Below are positions 11,633 through 19,617 of a stretch of 20,319 nt of DNA, in pieces. Both the position numbers and the translations under genes were made by a program. This stretch comes from Gammaproteobacteria bacterium (GTDB taxonomy: Bacteria; Pseudomonadota; Gammaproteobacteria; PS1; Pseudothioglobaceae), in NCBI GenBank assembly GCA_015658965.1, contig DQNX01000018.1, positions 1 to 20,319 on the forward strand. Direction: 5' to 3'. Below the pieces are notes generated by a model that had not been told where the DNA came from, did no database searches, and worked only from the letters and a program-made list of their open reading frames with translations. The stretch's first letter is position 1, and the number at the start of each line of letters is the position of its first letter.

Positions 11633-13924
11633 TTGAAAAAAAATACCCCCTTAAGTAGTAGAAAAATCTTACAAAAACCTCGATCTCGAGCCATGAGCGA
11701 AGTATTGTTTATCGGCCTGATCACTTTGGGTGCTGTGTATCTTGCCGCACTTGTTACCCACTCACCAACAGAAAACCCTTGGTCAGGCGATGTTGCACTC
11801 ACAGAGCCTGTGATCAACTTGGCTGGCGTCTTTGGTGCTTATTTGGGTGACATCTCTTTATCAATTCTAGGCTACGGTGCTTACTTGATCCCAATATCAT
11901 TAATTTGGCTGGGTTATAACATCCATAAAAATACAAATCAAAAACCAACAAATCGTTCTATTTCAATTATTCGTCTGGTTGCCGTCATTATAATGATCGC
12001 CTTCAGTACGGCACTATTGGCACAAAACACGGCCGACCCTGCCGGCGGCTGGATTGGCGATATGATGCACGGCTACTTTGGCACACTGTTTGGCTCGGTC
12101 TCGTTCATTGTTTATCTGGGCATTATGATGATTAGCTTTAGCATTGCCAGCAGTGCTTCTTGGGCAAATATCTTTACCTCAACGGGGGGCGTGTTGGGCG
12201 CCTTGTTGGCTAAATTTAAGACCTTTCGAGAAAAATCGAGGGCTTCAAGAGCCACCAAAGTTGTCATCACCCCCAAACCGAGCAATGTGACAAAGCCTGG
12301 CGTGATGGCAAAAGTAAAATCTGCCAAAATTAAACCCAGCAATAAAATCAAAAAAAACGCCCCTGTCTCTTCTAATTTGTTCAACACCAAGGCGCTGAGT
12401 GGCTTGCCTGATTTATCACTGCTTGATGAAGTCAGTGTCAATACCTCTGGTTACTCTAAACAAGCATTAGAAGAGATGTCGCGCCAAGTAGAAATCAAGC
12501 TCAAAGACTTTGGTTTTGATGTCACCATTACCACCGTGACCCCCGGCCCAGTCGTGACTCAGTTTGAGCTTTCACTGGCGCCTGGCGTTAAAGTCTCTCA
12601 AATTATGAATTTGAACAAAGACCTCGCCAGAGCCTTATTGGTTGAAAGTGTGCGTATTGTTGATGTAATCCCAGGCAAACCAGTGATTGGGTTAGAAATT
12701 CCGAATGCGGAACGCGAAATGATTTTCTTAAAAGAAATCCTCGCTTCTGAAGTATTTGCCAAAGCTTCTTCGGTCTTGACGATGGGTTTAGGCAAAGACA
12801 TCAATGGACACCCGGTGATTGCTAATTTGGCAAAAATGCCTCACCTACTTGTTGCTGGCGCTACCGGTATGGGCAAATCAGTAGGTATTAACGCCATTAT
12901 TTTAAGCGTGCTGTACAAGGCCAAGCCCGATGAAGTACGCATGATCATGATTGATCCAAAAATTGTTGAGCTGGCTTGCTATGCTGATATTCCACACCTA
13001 CTAACGCCGGTTGTTACCGACATGAATCAAGCGGCTTCTGCCCTATGGTGGTGTGTAAACGAAATGGAACGGCGCTATTCATTGCTGGCCAAGTTCGGTG
13101 TGCGTAATATCGAAGGCTTTAACGATAAACTCAAAAAATCCAAAGAAAAAGGCAAGCCGTTACTGGATCCTTCTTTTAATGAAAACACGGCCGGAGAAGG
13201 TGAAACAGCCCCTGAACTGGAAGCATTACCACTGATTATGCTGGTGATTGATGAATACGCCGATATGTTGGGTGCACTTGCTCAAGAAGACCGTACTAAA
13301 GCCAAGCGCGTTGAGGCGCTGATCGTGCGTCTGGCGCAAAAAGCACGTGCTGCCGGTATTCACCTTATTATCGCCACACAGCGTCCAAGCGTTGACGTTA
13401 TTACTGGCTTGATCAAATCTAACGTACCAACCCGTATTGCGTTTAAAGTTTCCTCAAAAGTGGATTCCCGCACCATTTTGGATCAGGGGGGTGCAGAACA
13501 ACTGCTGGGCATGGGCGATATGCTTTACATGACGCCCGGCATTTCACACCTAACCCGTATCCACGGCACCTTTGTTGATGATGGTGAAATTGAGCGTGTG
13601 GTTGATTTCTTGCGGAAAAATTCTGAACCCAATTACATTGATGGCATTCTTAACGCTCACAGTGAATCAGCCAATACCCATGAGAGCACTGGTGGTGCCA
13701 ACAACAGCGCTGGCGAGCTTGATCCCCTATATGACGAAGCTGTGCAAATTGTTACCTCATCGCGTCGTGCCTCTATTTCCAGTCTGCAACGACGCATGCG
13801 CATTGGCTACAACCGTGCGGCGCGCATTATCGAAGACATGGAGGCCAGTGGCGTGGTGTCAACCATGAACAGTGCGGGCAACCGCCAAGTGCTGGCGCCA
13901 GAACCAATCAACCCCGATGATTAA
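11633..13924 (+). CDS. ftsK: DNA translocase FtsK
   Basis: FtsK couples chromosome dimer resolution to division: its N-terminus sits in the septal membrane and its motor moves along DNA toward dif. There are about four transmembrane helices in the first 180 residues, a short basic linker (about 80 residues), the alpha domain (KDFGFDVTITTVTPGPVVTQ), Walker A GATGMGKS, Walker B LIMLVIDEYADML, ATQRPSVDVITG, and a C-terminal gamma winged helix (DEAVQIVTSSRRASISSLQ, then RIGYNRAARIIEDME) that reads KOPS sites. At about 763 residues it is far shorter than E. coli FtsK (1329), because the linker is short. The start is uncertain: I chose the TTG at 11633, which keeps a basic region before helix 1. 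The ATG at 11693 and an ATG at 11543 inside trxB are alternatives. Confidence 0.93.
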   Translation: MKKNTPLSSRKILQKPRSRAMSEVLFIGLITLGAVYLAALVTHSPTENPWSGDVALTEPVINLAGVFGAYLGDISLSILGYGAYLIPISLIWLGYNIHKNTNQKPTNRSISIIRLVAVIIMIAFSTALLAQNTADPAGGWIGDMMHGYFGTLFGSVSFIVYLGIMMISFSIASSASWANIFTSTGGVLGALLAKFKTFREKSRASRATKVVITPKPSNVTKPGVMAKVKSAKIKPSNKIKKNAPVSSNLFNTKALSGLPDLSLLDEVSVNTSGYSKQALEEMSRQVEIKLKDFGFDVTITTVTPGPVVTQFELSLAPGVKVSQIMNLNKDLARALLVESVRIVDVIPGKPVIGLEIPNAEREMIFLKEILASEVFAKASSVLTMGLGKDINGHPVIANLAKMPHLLVAGATGMGKSVGINAIILSVLYKAKPDEVRMIMIDPKIVELACYADIPHLLTPVVTDMNQAASALWWCVNEMERRYSLLAKFGVRNIEGFNDKLKKSKEKGKPLLDPSFNENTAGEGETAPELEALPLIMLVIDEYADMLGALAQEDRTKAKRVEALIVRLAQKARAAGIHLIIATQRPSVDVITGLIKSNVPTRIAFKVSSKVDSRTILDQGGAEQLLGMGDMLYMTPGISHLTRIHGTFVDDGEIERVVDFLRKNSEPNYIDGILNAHSESANTHESTGGANNSAGELDPLYDEAVQIVTSSRRASISSLQRRMRIGYNRAARIIEDMEASGVVSTMNSAGNRQVLAPEPINPDD

Positions 13925-14498
13925 AACCCTTGTTGTGCTCTGCGCTTTCTGGGCCAATACAACGCTGGGCGCTAATAACACGTTTTCTGATTTTTTTAAC
14001 TCGCTTGAGTCACTCAAAGCCAACTTTACTCAAATCACCTTGAGCGAAACAAATGCACTGATTCAAACCACTTCAGGCACTTTGGCATTCCAACGTCCGC
14101 AACAACTGCGTTGGCACACCACACAGCCGAATGAACAAATTTTATTACTGAATAACAACGAGTTGTGGTTGGTCGATAATGAACTTGAACAGGCCAGCTT
14201 GCAACAAATTCAAGACTTCTCAAATACACCGTTGTATTGGTTAATTAACAAACCTAATACCCTGACAAGCCTGCCCACCTTTTCTCATCATCAGGCGGGT
14301 GTTGATTGGTACACAACTAGCACTCAGCCTCAAGCCTTAGGTTTTGGCTTTAAAGAAAATCGGCTTCAGGCCATTTCACTAAAAAATGCACTGGGTCAAA
14401 CGGTATTAATCAACTTTGATCAATTGCGTGTTAATCCAAAAATTAAGGCCGAAATCTTTAAACTCAATCTTGATCCGGCATTTGATGTTATTCGCTAA
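13917..14498 (+). CDS. lolA: Outer-membrane lipoprotein carrier protein LolA
   Basis: LolA carries lipoproteins across the periplasm from LolCDE to LolB. The 193-residue protein has a signal peptide (MIKTLVVLCAFWANTTLGA, cleavage after residue 19) followed by the LolA pattern: LESLKANFTQITLSE, TTSGTLAFQRPQQLRWHTTQ, NNNELWLVDNELEQASLQQI, then GFGFKENRLQAISLKNALGQ. The ATG overlaps the ftsK stop by 8 bp, so the two are coupled; the frame is open further upstream within ftsK but has no signal peptide there. ftsK-lolA is a widely conserved pair, usually followed by rarA, which here lies elsewhere in the window. Confidence 0.95.
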   Translation: MIKTLVVLCAFWANTTLGANNTFSDFFNSLESLKANFTQITLSETNALIQTTSGTLAFQRPQQLRWHTTQPNEQILLLNNNELWLVDNELEQASLQQIQDFSNTPLYWLINKPNTLTSLPTFSHHQAGVDWYTTSTQPQALGFGFKENRLQAISLKNALGQTVLINFDQLRVNPKIKAEIFKLNLDPAFDVIR

Positions 14499-14596
14499 AT
14501 AAGCGTCAACACCTCACAAATATTACGAATTGGTGGCTTGCTCTTATTGTTAAAAATTTTGGATATAATCAATATCACCGAAAAATAACGCTAAAA

Positions 14597-14623
14597 AAGC
14601 CTAAAAAATCGATTTTTAGGCTT
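14597..14623 (-). repeat. 11-bp perfect inverted repeat, possible minus-strand terminator
   Basis: The arms AAGCCTAAAAA and TTTTTAGGCTT enclose the loop ATCGA. On the minus strand the stem is followed by a T run (TTTTTTAGCG), so it could act as a second terminator for the tRNA-Thr transcript. On the plus strand it is followed by A residues, so it is not a good terminator for lolA. Confidence 0.5.
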
Positions 14624-14701
14624 AAAAAGCCTGTTTTTAGTGCAAATTTCTGGTCAAAACCCCTGTTTTTAGATAATTTTGGCAATTTTAAATACGGACA
14701 T

Positions 14702-14735
14702 AAAAAAACCCACGGTGAAAGAATCACGATGGGTT
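14702..14735 (-). terminator. Rho-independent terminator of tRNA-Thr
   Basis: On the minus strand AACCCATCGTGA pairs with TCACCGTGGGTT around a 5-nt loop (one mismatch, one wobble) and is followed by T6. It lies 6 nt past the CCA of tRNA-Thr. Confidence 0.88.
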
Positions 14736-14741
14736 TGGAAC

Positions 14742-14817
14742 TGGTGCCGAAGGCCGGACTCGAACTGGCGACCTACTGATTACAAATCAGTTGCACTACC
14801 AACTGTGCTACTTCGGC
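14742..14817 (-). tRNA. tRNA-Thr (TGT)
   Basis: This 76-nt cloverleaf has encoded CCA. The acceptor is GCCGAAG/CTTCGGC, the D arm is GCAC...GTGC, the anticodon arm ACTGATTTGTAATCAGT carries TGT, and the T loop is TTCGAGT. It matches E. coli tRNA-Thr (ThrU), including the A-C mismatch in the T stem. A TATAAT box (minus strand, 14833-14828) predicts a start a few nt before the tRNA. Confidence 0.97.
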
Positions 14818-14914
14818 AACAATTGTGATTATACCCAAAGAGATAAATTGTTCGATGATTATTTGTTAAAAAATTAAGTATTTATATTGAGACTTTTTTT
14901 ACTTATATTCGTAC

Positions 14915-14943
14915 AAAAAAATACCCCAATAAAGGGGTATTTT
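14915..14943 (-). terminator. Rho-independent terminator of the cco operon
   Basis: On the minus strand AAAATACCCC pairs with GGGGTATTTT around the loop TTTATT, followed by T residues. It lies 29 nt after the ccoP stop. The core CCCCAATAAAGGGG is identical to that of the terminator after coxC. Being symmetrical, it could work in both directions. Confidence 0.92.
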
Positions 14944-14971
14944 TGTTCAGTTTTTTATACCGTGCTTAAAA

Positions 14972-16171
14972 TCAAGGGCCTGCGCTTTCCATCATATATT
15001 GAATAACGGCTCTAAGCTCATCATCGGTACAATCCATACAAGTGCCTTTTGGTGGCATCATGCCTTTACCGGCTTTAGCCACTTTTAACAAATCATCAAC
15101 ACCGCGTTTAATGCGTGGTACCCAAGCTGCTTTATCCCCATATTTAGGGGCACCGCCTACGCCAACATTATGACAACCTTGACATTTTGCATAGAGCTCT
15201 TTGCCGCTCCTGGCATTGGCCGCTTTGGCCGTTGATGCTGAGGCCACTACTTTTTTCGGTTTTGGTTTTGGCTTAACAGCAACGCCACCACCCAGTTGGT
15301 GAACGTATACGGCTAACTTTTTAATTTGGTTTTTGTCAACCACGCCTGATGTGCCAAATGACGGCATAACCGCATCTTGTGTGAGTGGTTTGTGGCCTTG
15401 ATTGACACCCTGCAAGATCGTGCGAATAACCGATGCTTTTTGATCGTCCGCTTTAAAACGGTAAATACCATCGCTTAAATTGGCACTGCCCATAAATACG
15501 TTGCCTTTCATGGTTGGGCCATGGCAACCAATACAGCCTTTGGTCATATACAAAGCCTTAGAGGCTGGGTTTGGTTTTCCGTGTACGCCTTTGCCTGTTT
15601 CAATTAAGAAGGTGGCTAATGTGTCTGCGTCAGCGTCTGAAATACCCATCATCCGCGCTGGCATGTTGCCTTTGCGACCATTAGTAATTGAGGTGCTGAT
15701 CTGCTTAATAGTACCGCCATAAAGCCAGTCGTCATCTGCCAGCACTGGGAAGCCATCATTGCCTTGGCCAGCCGCCCCATGACAAGCCGCACAGTTGTCA
15801 CCAAATAGTACTTTGGTGGTTTTAACGGCGTAGTTTGTAAGCTCGTCATCACGCAGAATATCTTCTAAAGAGCGCTCAGCAATGGCTTTTTCTTGATCAG
15901 CAAACTTGGTCTCTCGATATTGCTCAAGTTGAGCAACGCTTTCTTTCATCTCAACAATCTGTGTCCAATTACCCGAGCCCTTAGTATTCTCTCCAAACCA
16001 AGGAATGGTTGGATAGTAAAACGAATAAATAGGAATGGCAATTAGGCCTAAATAAAGTGCCCACATATACCATCTTGGCGGACGGTTGTTTAACTCTCTA
16101 ACATCATTATCATCATCCCAAAAATGACCCGTGTTATTTTCGCCTGGAAATGGATTCTTATGTTCGCCCAC
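14972..16171 (-). CDS. ccoP: cbb3-type cytochrome c oxidase subunit III, tri-haem variant
   Basis: CcoP is the membrane-anchored cytochrome c that feeds electrons to CcoO and CcoN. The 399-residue protein has the family N-terminus (ENNTGHFWDDDNDVRELNN), one transmembrane helix (residues 35-53) and two cytochrome c domains with CAACH (127-131) and CIGCH (213-217). After a KPKPKPKK linker (300-307) comes an unusual third domain with CQGCH (330-334), MMPPKG (371-376) and an extra CMDC pair (378-381). This pattern is typical of cytochrome c5. Standard CcoP has only two haems. The start is a GTG at 16171 with AGAGAGGAGAG upstream; the frame is open further but without family support. It is last in ccoN-O-Q-P, 16 nt after ccoQ, with a terminator behind it. 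Confidence 0.95.
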   Translation of the reverse strand: MGEHKNPFPGENNTGHFWDDDNDVRELNNRPPRWYMWALYLGLIAIPIYSFYYPTIPWFGENTKGSGNWTQIVEMKESVAQLEQYRETKFADQEKAIAERSLEDILRDDELTNYAVKTTKVLFGDNCAACHGAAGQGNDGFPVLADDDWLYGGTIKQISTSITNGRKGNMPARMMGISDADADTLATFLIETGKGVHGKPNPASKALYMTKGCIGCHGPTMKGNVFMGSANLSDGIYRFKADDQKASVIRTILQGVNQGHKPLTQDAVMPSFGTSGVVDKNQIKKLAVYVHQLGGGVAVKPKPKPKKVVASASTAKAANARSGKELYAKCQGCHNVGVGGAPKYGDKAAWVPRIKRGVDDLLKVAKAGKGMMPPKGTCMDCTDDELRAVIQYMMESAGP

Positions 16172-16187
16172 TATTACTCTCCTCTCT

Positions 16188-16328
16188 CTAATCTTCTTTA
16201 TTAACAAAGTTATTCAGTTCTTCAAATTTCTTTTTATTCTTGGGCCTAAAAGCATAAAAATAAGCACTGACCATTAAAACAAATAGGATGAGTACTGTGA
16301 CCACGCCAATTTTATCAATCGGTGTCAT
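16188..16328 (-). CDS. ccoQ: cbb3-type cytochrome oxidase small subunit CcoQ
   Basis: This 46-residue protein starts MTPIDKIGVVTVLILFVLMV, has one transmembrane helix (residues 7-25), then YAFRPKNKKKFEELNNF and an acidic end. This is the CcoQ/FixQ pattern: a short N-terminus, one helix, a YxxxRPK motif and a charged tail. CcoQ stabilises the cbb3 complex and is not catalytic. Its ATG overlaps the ccoO stop by one base (TAATG), so translation is coupled, and ccoP begins 16 nt after its TAG. The position between ccoO and ccoP is the classical one. Confidence 0.9.
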   Translation of the reverse strand: MTPIDKIGVVTVLILFVLMVSAYFYAFRPKNKKKFEELNNFVNKED

Positions 16329-17056
16329 TACTCGCGGTAAACCACGCCATCTTCAAATTTAATCATATTGCCTAATGATTGTAAATACGCTACCATGGCA
16401 TTCATTTCGGTTTTACCTTTGACCAGACCTGCGGCTTCAGCAATGTCCCCATCGGTATAAGGCACACCGACTTTTCTTAGACCTTCCATATGTGCTTGAA
16501 TGCTTTCGCCGTCCACATAAGCCTTGTCTAAAAATCGATACTTTGGCATGACTGATTCTGGCACCAATGCTTGCGGATGACGCATGTGCAAAATATGCCA
16601 CTCATCTGAATACTTACCACCTACACGTGCTAAATCAGGGCCTGTACGTTTAGAGCCCCACTGGAATGGATGATCGTACACAGATTCTATCGCTAGAGAG
16701 AAATGGCCATAGCGCTCTTTTTCATCTCTGAAGGGGCGGATCATTTGTGAATGACATAAGTAACAACCTTCACGCTGATAAATATCACGACCCGCCAACT
16801 CTAATGCCGTATTAGGGCGTACGCCATCACCCGGCTTCCAGTCTGATAGTTTTTTATCGCCGCGTTGCCATAACAAACTTTTGGTTGAGCCATCCGCCAT
16901 GACCACTTCGTCTTTCACTGTATCAGGGTTGGTAAACAAAGGTACAATCTCAACAATACCGGCTAATGACACCGCCATTGCCATAAATAAATACATTGCG
17001 AAAACGTTTTTTTCCAGTTTAGTTTGTAAGCTTTCTTTACCGTTTTGGTTTGCCAT
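16328..17056 (-). CDS. ccoO: cbb3-type cytochrome c oxidase subunit II
   Basis: This is a mono-haem membrane-anchored cytochrome c that passes electrons from CcoP to the CcoN active site. The 242-residue protein has an N-terminal anchor (residues 18-41), the conserved LAGRDIYQREGCYLCHSQMIRPF with the haem motif CYLCH (98-102), YGHFSLAIESVYDHPFQWGS, KRTGPDLARVGGKYSDEWH, and the axial-Met region SVMPKYRFL. About 30 residues lie between the anchor and the haem motif that are shorter or absent in many CcoO proteins. A Shine-Dalgarno GGGGAGAG precedes the ATG, 12 nt after the ccoN stop. Confidence 0.96.
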   Translation of the reverse strand: MANQNGKESLQTKLEKNVFAMYLFMAMAVSLAGIVEIVPLFTNPDTVKDEVVMADGSTKSLLWQRGDKKLSDWKPGDGVRPNTALELAGRDIYQREGCYLCHSQMIRPFRDEKERYGHFSLAIESVYDHPFQWGSKRTGPDLARVGGKYSDEWHILHMRHPQALVPESVMPKYRFLDKAYVDGESIQAHMEGLRKVGVPYTDGDIAEAAGLVKGKTEMNAMVAYLQSLGNMIKFEDGVVYRE

Positions 17057-17068
17057 TACTCTCTCCCC

Positions 17069-18499
17069 TTATGCTGTTGCCGCTTGAGCAGAGGTTTGCT
17101 CCTGGCTTGCTTTACGAATGGTAATAATAATGTTGATCAACATGGTGATTGCACCTAATACCACCAGTACACCGCCTGCCGCTCTCATTACATAATAAGG
17201 GTGCATGGCTGATACTGATTCAGCAAACGTGTAAGCCAATGTGCCGTACTCATCGTACGCTCTCCACATCAGGCCTTGCATAATGCCCGATACCCACATA
17301 GCAACAATGTAAGTCACTGTGCCGATGGTGTGAACCCAGAAATGAACGGCCAATAGTTTTTGCGACAACCTCACATTAAAGATTTTTTCAATCATGTGAT
17401 AAAGCGCACCTGAAGCTACCATGATATTCCAACCAAGCGCACCTGAGTGTACGTGGCCAATGGTCCAGTCAGTATAGTGCGATAAAGCGTTAACTGTTTT
17501 GGCTGCCATCACTGGACCTTCGAAAGTAGTCATGGCATAGAATGCCAATGACATAATTAAGAAACGCAGAATATAGTCTTCACGTAAGCGTTCCCAAGCA
17601 CCTGACAGAGTTAAAACACCATTAATTGCACCACCCCATGATGGGATGATCATTGCTAAAGAAATGGTTGCACCGAGTGAGCCTGCCCAATCTGGCAATG
17701 CGGTATACTGAAGATGGTGTGCGCCTAACCACACATAACCAAACATCAAAGACCAAAAGTGGATCACTGATAAACGGTAAGAATACACCGGACGCTGTGC
17801 TTGTTTTGGTACAAAGTAATACATCATGCCTAAGAAGCCTGCAGTTAAGAAGAAACCAACCGCATTATGCCCCCACCACCACTGAATCATAGCATCTTGT
17901 ACGCCGGAATAAATTGAATAAGATTTGAACCATTCAACGGGGATAGACAGGTTATTAACCACGTGAAGGTAAGTTATCATCACCATCATCCCCATAAAGA
18001 AGCAGTTGGCCACATACACGTGTGGTACTTTATTGCGGTCACGAATGTGAATGGTCATGATGAAGTTATACATATAACTCGCCCAAGATACGGTAAGAAG
18101 GATATCAATTGGCCATTCTAGTTCGGCATACTCTTTTGATTGAGTCAAACCTAAAGGCAGGGTGATTACGGCTAAAAGAATCACCAAATTCCACGACCAA
18201 AATGTAAACCACGCCATTTTATTAGACCAAAGCTTGGTTTGGTTAGTACGCTGAACAATATAAAAAGCGGACGCCATGAGTGCCGAGCCGCCAAAGGCGA
18301 AAATCACTGTATTGGTGTGTAGCGGTCTTAGCCGGCCAAACTGGAAATAAGGTAAATCAGTACCCAGATCGTTTAAAAAAGGCCAAGCCAACTCTGAAGC
18401 GATATAGACACCAATTGAAGTGCCGATAACCAAATAAATTGAGGCCATGACGATGAAATACCTCACCACTTTTAAATCATATCTTTCTATTAAACTCAT
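17069..18499 (-). CDS. ccoN: cbb3-type cytochrome c oxidase subunit I
   Basis: CcoN is the catalytic subunit, with haem b, haem b3 and CuB; it reduces oxygen with high affinity and pumps protons. The 476-residue protein has about 12 transmembrane helices. Conserved metal-binding stretches are GRLRPLHTNTVIF (His61, haem b ligand), IQWWWGHNAVGFF (CuB and cross-linked Tyr region), GAHHLQYTALPDW, DWTIGHVHSGALGWN and AVHFWVHTIGTV. Length and motifs are normal for CcoN. It starts ccoN-O-Q-P with Shine-Dalgarno GAGGAAAGG. Upstream lie a sigma-70 promoter (18560-18588) and a FNR-type box (18604-18617), so low-oxygen induction is likely. The assembly genes ccoGHIS are not in the window. Confidence 0.97.
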   Translation of the reverse strand: MSLIERYDLKVVRYFIVMASIYLVIGTSIGVYIASELAWPFLNDLGTDLPYFQFGRLRPLHTNTVIFAFGGSALMASAFYIVQRTNQTKLWSNKMAWFTFWSWNLVILLAVITLPLGLTQSKEYAELEWPIDILLTVSWASYMYNFIMTIHIRDRNKVPHVYVANCFFMGMMVMITYLHVVNNLSIPVEWFKSYSIYSGVQDAMIQWWWGHNAVGFFLTAGFLGMMYYFVPKQAQRPVYSYRLSVIHFWSLMFGYVWLGAHHLQYTALPDWAGSLGATISLAMIIPSWGGAINGVLTLSGAWERLREDYILRFLIMSLAFYAMTTFEGPVMAAKTVNALSHYTDWTIGHVHSGALGWNIMVASGALYHMIEKIFNVRLSQKLLAVHFWVHTIGTVTYIVAMWVSGIMQGLMWRAYDEYGTLAYTFAESVSAMHPYYVMRAAGGVLVVLGAITMLINIIITIRKASQEQTSAQAATA

Positions 18500-18559
18500 T
18501 AAACCTTTCCTCGATTCGTTAATACCCTTGTCATTGCAGGTTTTTAAAAATAGATACCA

Positions 18560-18588
18560 ATTCTACATAGAACTCATGAGACCGTCAA
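18560..18588 (-). promoter_or_regulatory. Sigma-70 promoter of the cco operon
   Basis: On the minus strand a -35 TTGACG (18588-18583) and a -10 TAGAAT (18565-18560) are separated by exactly 17 nt. The predicted start is near 18553, about 54 nt before the ccoN ATG. The palindrome CTCATGAG (18573-18580) lies in the spacer. Confidence 0.6.
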
Positions 18589-18603
18589 GTTAATCACAAA
18601 CTC

Positions 18604-18617
18604 TTGATATGGATCAT
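18604..18617. promoter_or_regulatory. FNR/ANR-type binding site
   Basis: TTGATATGGATCAT matches the FNR consensus TTGATNNNNATCAA at nine of ten defined positions. Its centre is about 57 bp upstream of the predicted cco start, close to the -61.5 position of class I FNR activation. It overlaps the surf1 stop codon (TCA at 18614-18616 on the plus strand). FNR/ANR control of cbb3 oxidase operons is well established in proteobacteria. Confidence 0.7.
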
Positions 18618-19309
18618 TTCCTACTATTTTTTATGAGCAGTCGAATGGCAATAATACTCAGCACTAAGGCCATCAAAAACCATTGCAACGCGTAACCTAA
18701 ATGCTTGTCAACACTGCCATAAAATGGCTGCCACTGCCTAAAGAAACCATTGTTTGCTTTGATATCAAGTTGCGCCAACATGGGGACAATCTGATAATTA
18801 GATAATTGCGAGAGTTGCTCAATGTCTAGCGACTGAATCAGTATTGGAAAAGTTGTATTGATGGTAGACTGTGTGAGCTCAATGCGTTGTTTGGGTGTAA
18901 TCAGGCTGACTTTAATGGTCGTCGGCTGATTGTGGATTGTAATATCAACCAGCTCACCGCGTTTTCCATGCCAAGGCACAAATCCACGATTCACCAAAAT
19001 TGCTGTTTTTTCATTGATAACAAAGGGGGTTAAAACGTAGTAGCCTGCATTACCTTTGACAATTTGATTGTCATAGATAAACTGTTTGTTCGTATCAAAA
19101 TAACCATCCAGCAACACCTGGTAGTGCTCCTTGGAGAGTATTTCATCGTTTCTAACCCGCTGAGCGGGACTGGATTGCGCCAAAACAATAGCGGCTTCAA
19201 TGCTGCGCTTCTGATCCGCACGGTCTAGCTGCCAAAAACTCAGCGACGCCAAACCCCAAACGGTCAATAAGATTAATACCCCTGGTAGGATAAAACTACG
19301 TTTAATCAT
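18614..19309 (-). CDS. SURF1 family cytochrome oxidase assembly protein
   Basis: SURF1/Shy1 proteins help insert haem a into subunit I of aa3-type oxidases. The 231-residue protein has the two-helix layout of the family: an N-terminal helix (about residues 7-28, VLILLTVWGLASLSFWQLDRA with the conserved WQLxR shown here in part as SLSFWQLDRA), a periplasmic domain with LDGYFD, GYYVLTPF and ILVNRGFVPW, and a C-terminal HLGYALQWFLMALVLSIIAI helix (about 205-224). Its ATG overlaps the stop of the DUF2909 gene (TAATG). Its position after coxC fits an aa3 maturation role. The 3' end carries the FNR box that serves the downstream cco operon. Confidence 0.92.
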   Translation of the reverse strand: MIKRSFILPGVLILLTVWGLASLSFWQLDRADQKRSIEAAIVLAQSSPAQRVRNDEILSKEHYQVLLDGYFDTNKQFIYDNQIVKGNAGYYVLTPFVINEKTAILVNRGFVPWHGKRGELVDITIHNQPTTIKVSLITPKQRIELTQSTINTTFPILIQSLDIEQLSQLSNYQIVPMLAQLDIKANNGFFRQWQPFYGSVDKHLGYALQWFLMALVLSIIAIRLLIKNSRK

Positions 19310-19548
19310 TAATTGGTTTGTGTTTGCACGATGGGCGCATCTACCATAACTGCATTGGGCGTAATCCAGCCCATGTAACCAGCAAACATCACAAAAATAA
19401 ACAGCGTAACCGACAAGGCAACGCGCGTTACTAAAGATTTAAACATCTTGTCAGATCCTTGCTTACCGCCCTTAACCAAGCCAATCAAGCCAAAACCCAG
19501 TGCTACTAATATAGCAATAATAATAATTACTACGATCACTCCTGTCAT
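19309..19548 (-). CDS. DUF2909 twin-transmembrane protein
   Basis: This 79-residue protein consists of two hydrophobic helices (IVVIIIIAILVALGFGLIGL, residues 4-23; ALSVTLFIFVMFAGYMGWI, 44-62) separated by a basic loop containing KGGKQGSDKMFKSL and RVALS. The pattern fits DUF2909, a small membrane protein usually found between coxC and surf1 in proteobacterial aa3-oxidase clusters; its exact role is not known to me. Its Shine-Dalgarno AAGGAG lies 5 nt before the ATG. It is translationally coupled to surf1 (TAATG) and separated from coxC by a terminator, so it depends on read-through or its own promoter. Confidence 0.85.
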   Translation of the reverse strand: MTGVIVVIIIIAILVALGFGLIGLVKGGKQGSDKMFKSLVTRVALSVTLFIFVMFAGYMGWITPNAVMVDAPIVQTQTN

Positions 19549-19569
19549 AACAACTCCTTTTTTAATTCT

Positions 19570-19600
19570 AAAAAAAAGACCCCAATAAAGGGGCCTTTTT
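19570..19600 (-). terminator. Rho-independent terminator after coxC
   Basis: On the minus strand AAAGGCCCC pairs with GGGGTCTTT (one G-U pair) around the loop TTTATT and is followed by T residues. It lies 18 nt after the coxC stop and about 20 nt before the DUF2909 gene. It would lower expression of DUF2909-surf1 relative to the oxidase subunits. Confidence 0.9.
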
Positions 19601-19617
19601 ATTGTTTCTGGGCTGTA

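Larger units (their letters stand above)
14499..14741. other. Intergenic region after lolA with palindrome and short direct repeats
   Basis: There is no protein gene here. A TATAAT box at 14564-14569 lacks a good -35. It is followed by an 11-bp perfect inverted repeat (14597-14607 / 14613-14623) and by two copies of CCTGTTTTTAG (14630-14640 and 14662-14672, 32-bp period). The region ends at the tRNA-Thr terminator. A small RNA is possible but unproven. Confidence 0.5.

Noticed and set aside
12112..12804. Minus-strand frames inside ftsK
   Set aside because: They are antisense to the linker and alpha domain of ftsK, with no ribosome-binding site and no recognisable domain.
17653..17892. Plus-strand 79-codon frame inside ccoN
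   Set aside because: It is a shadow of ccoN, which is fully supported on the minus strand.
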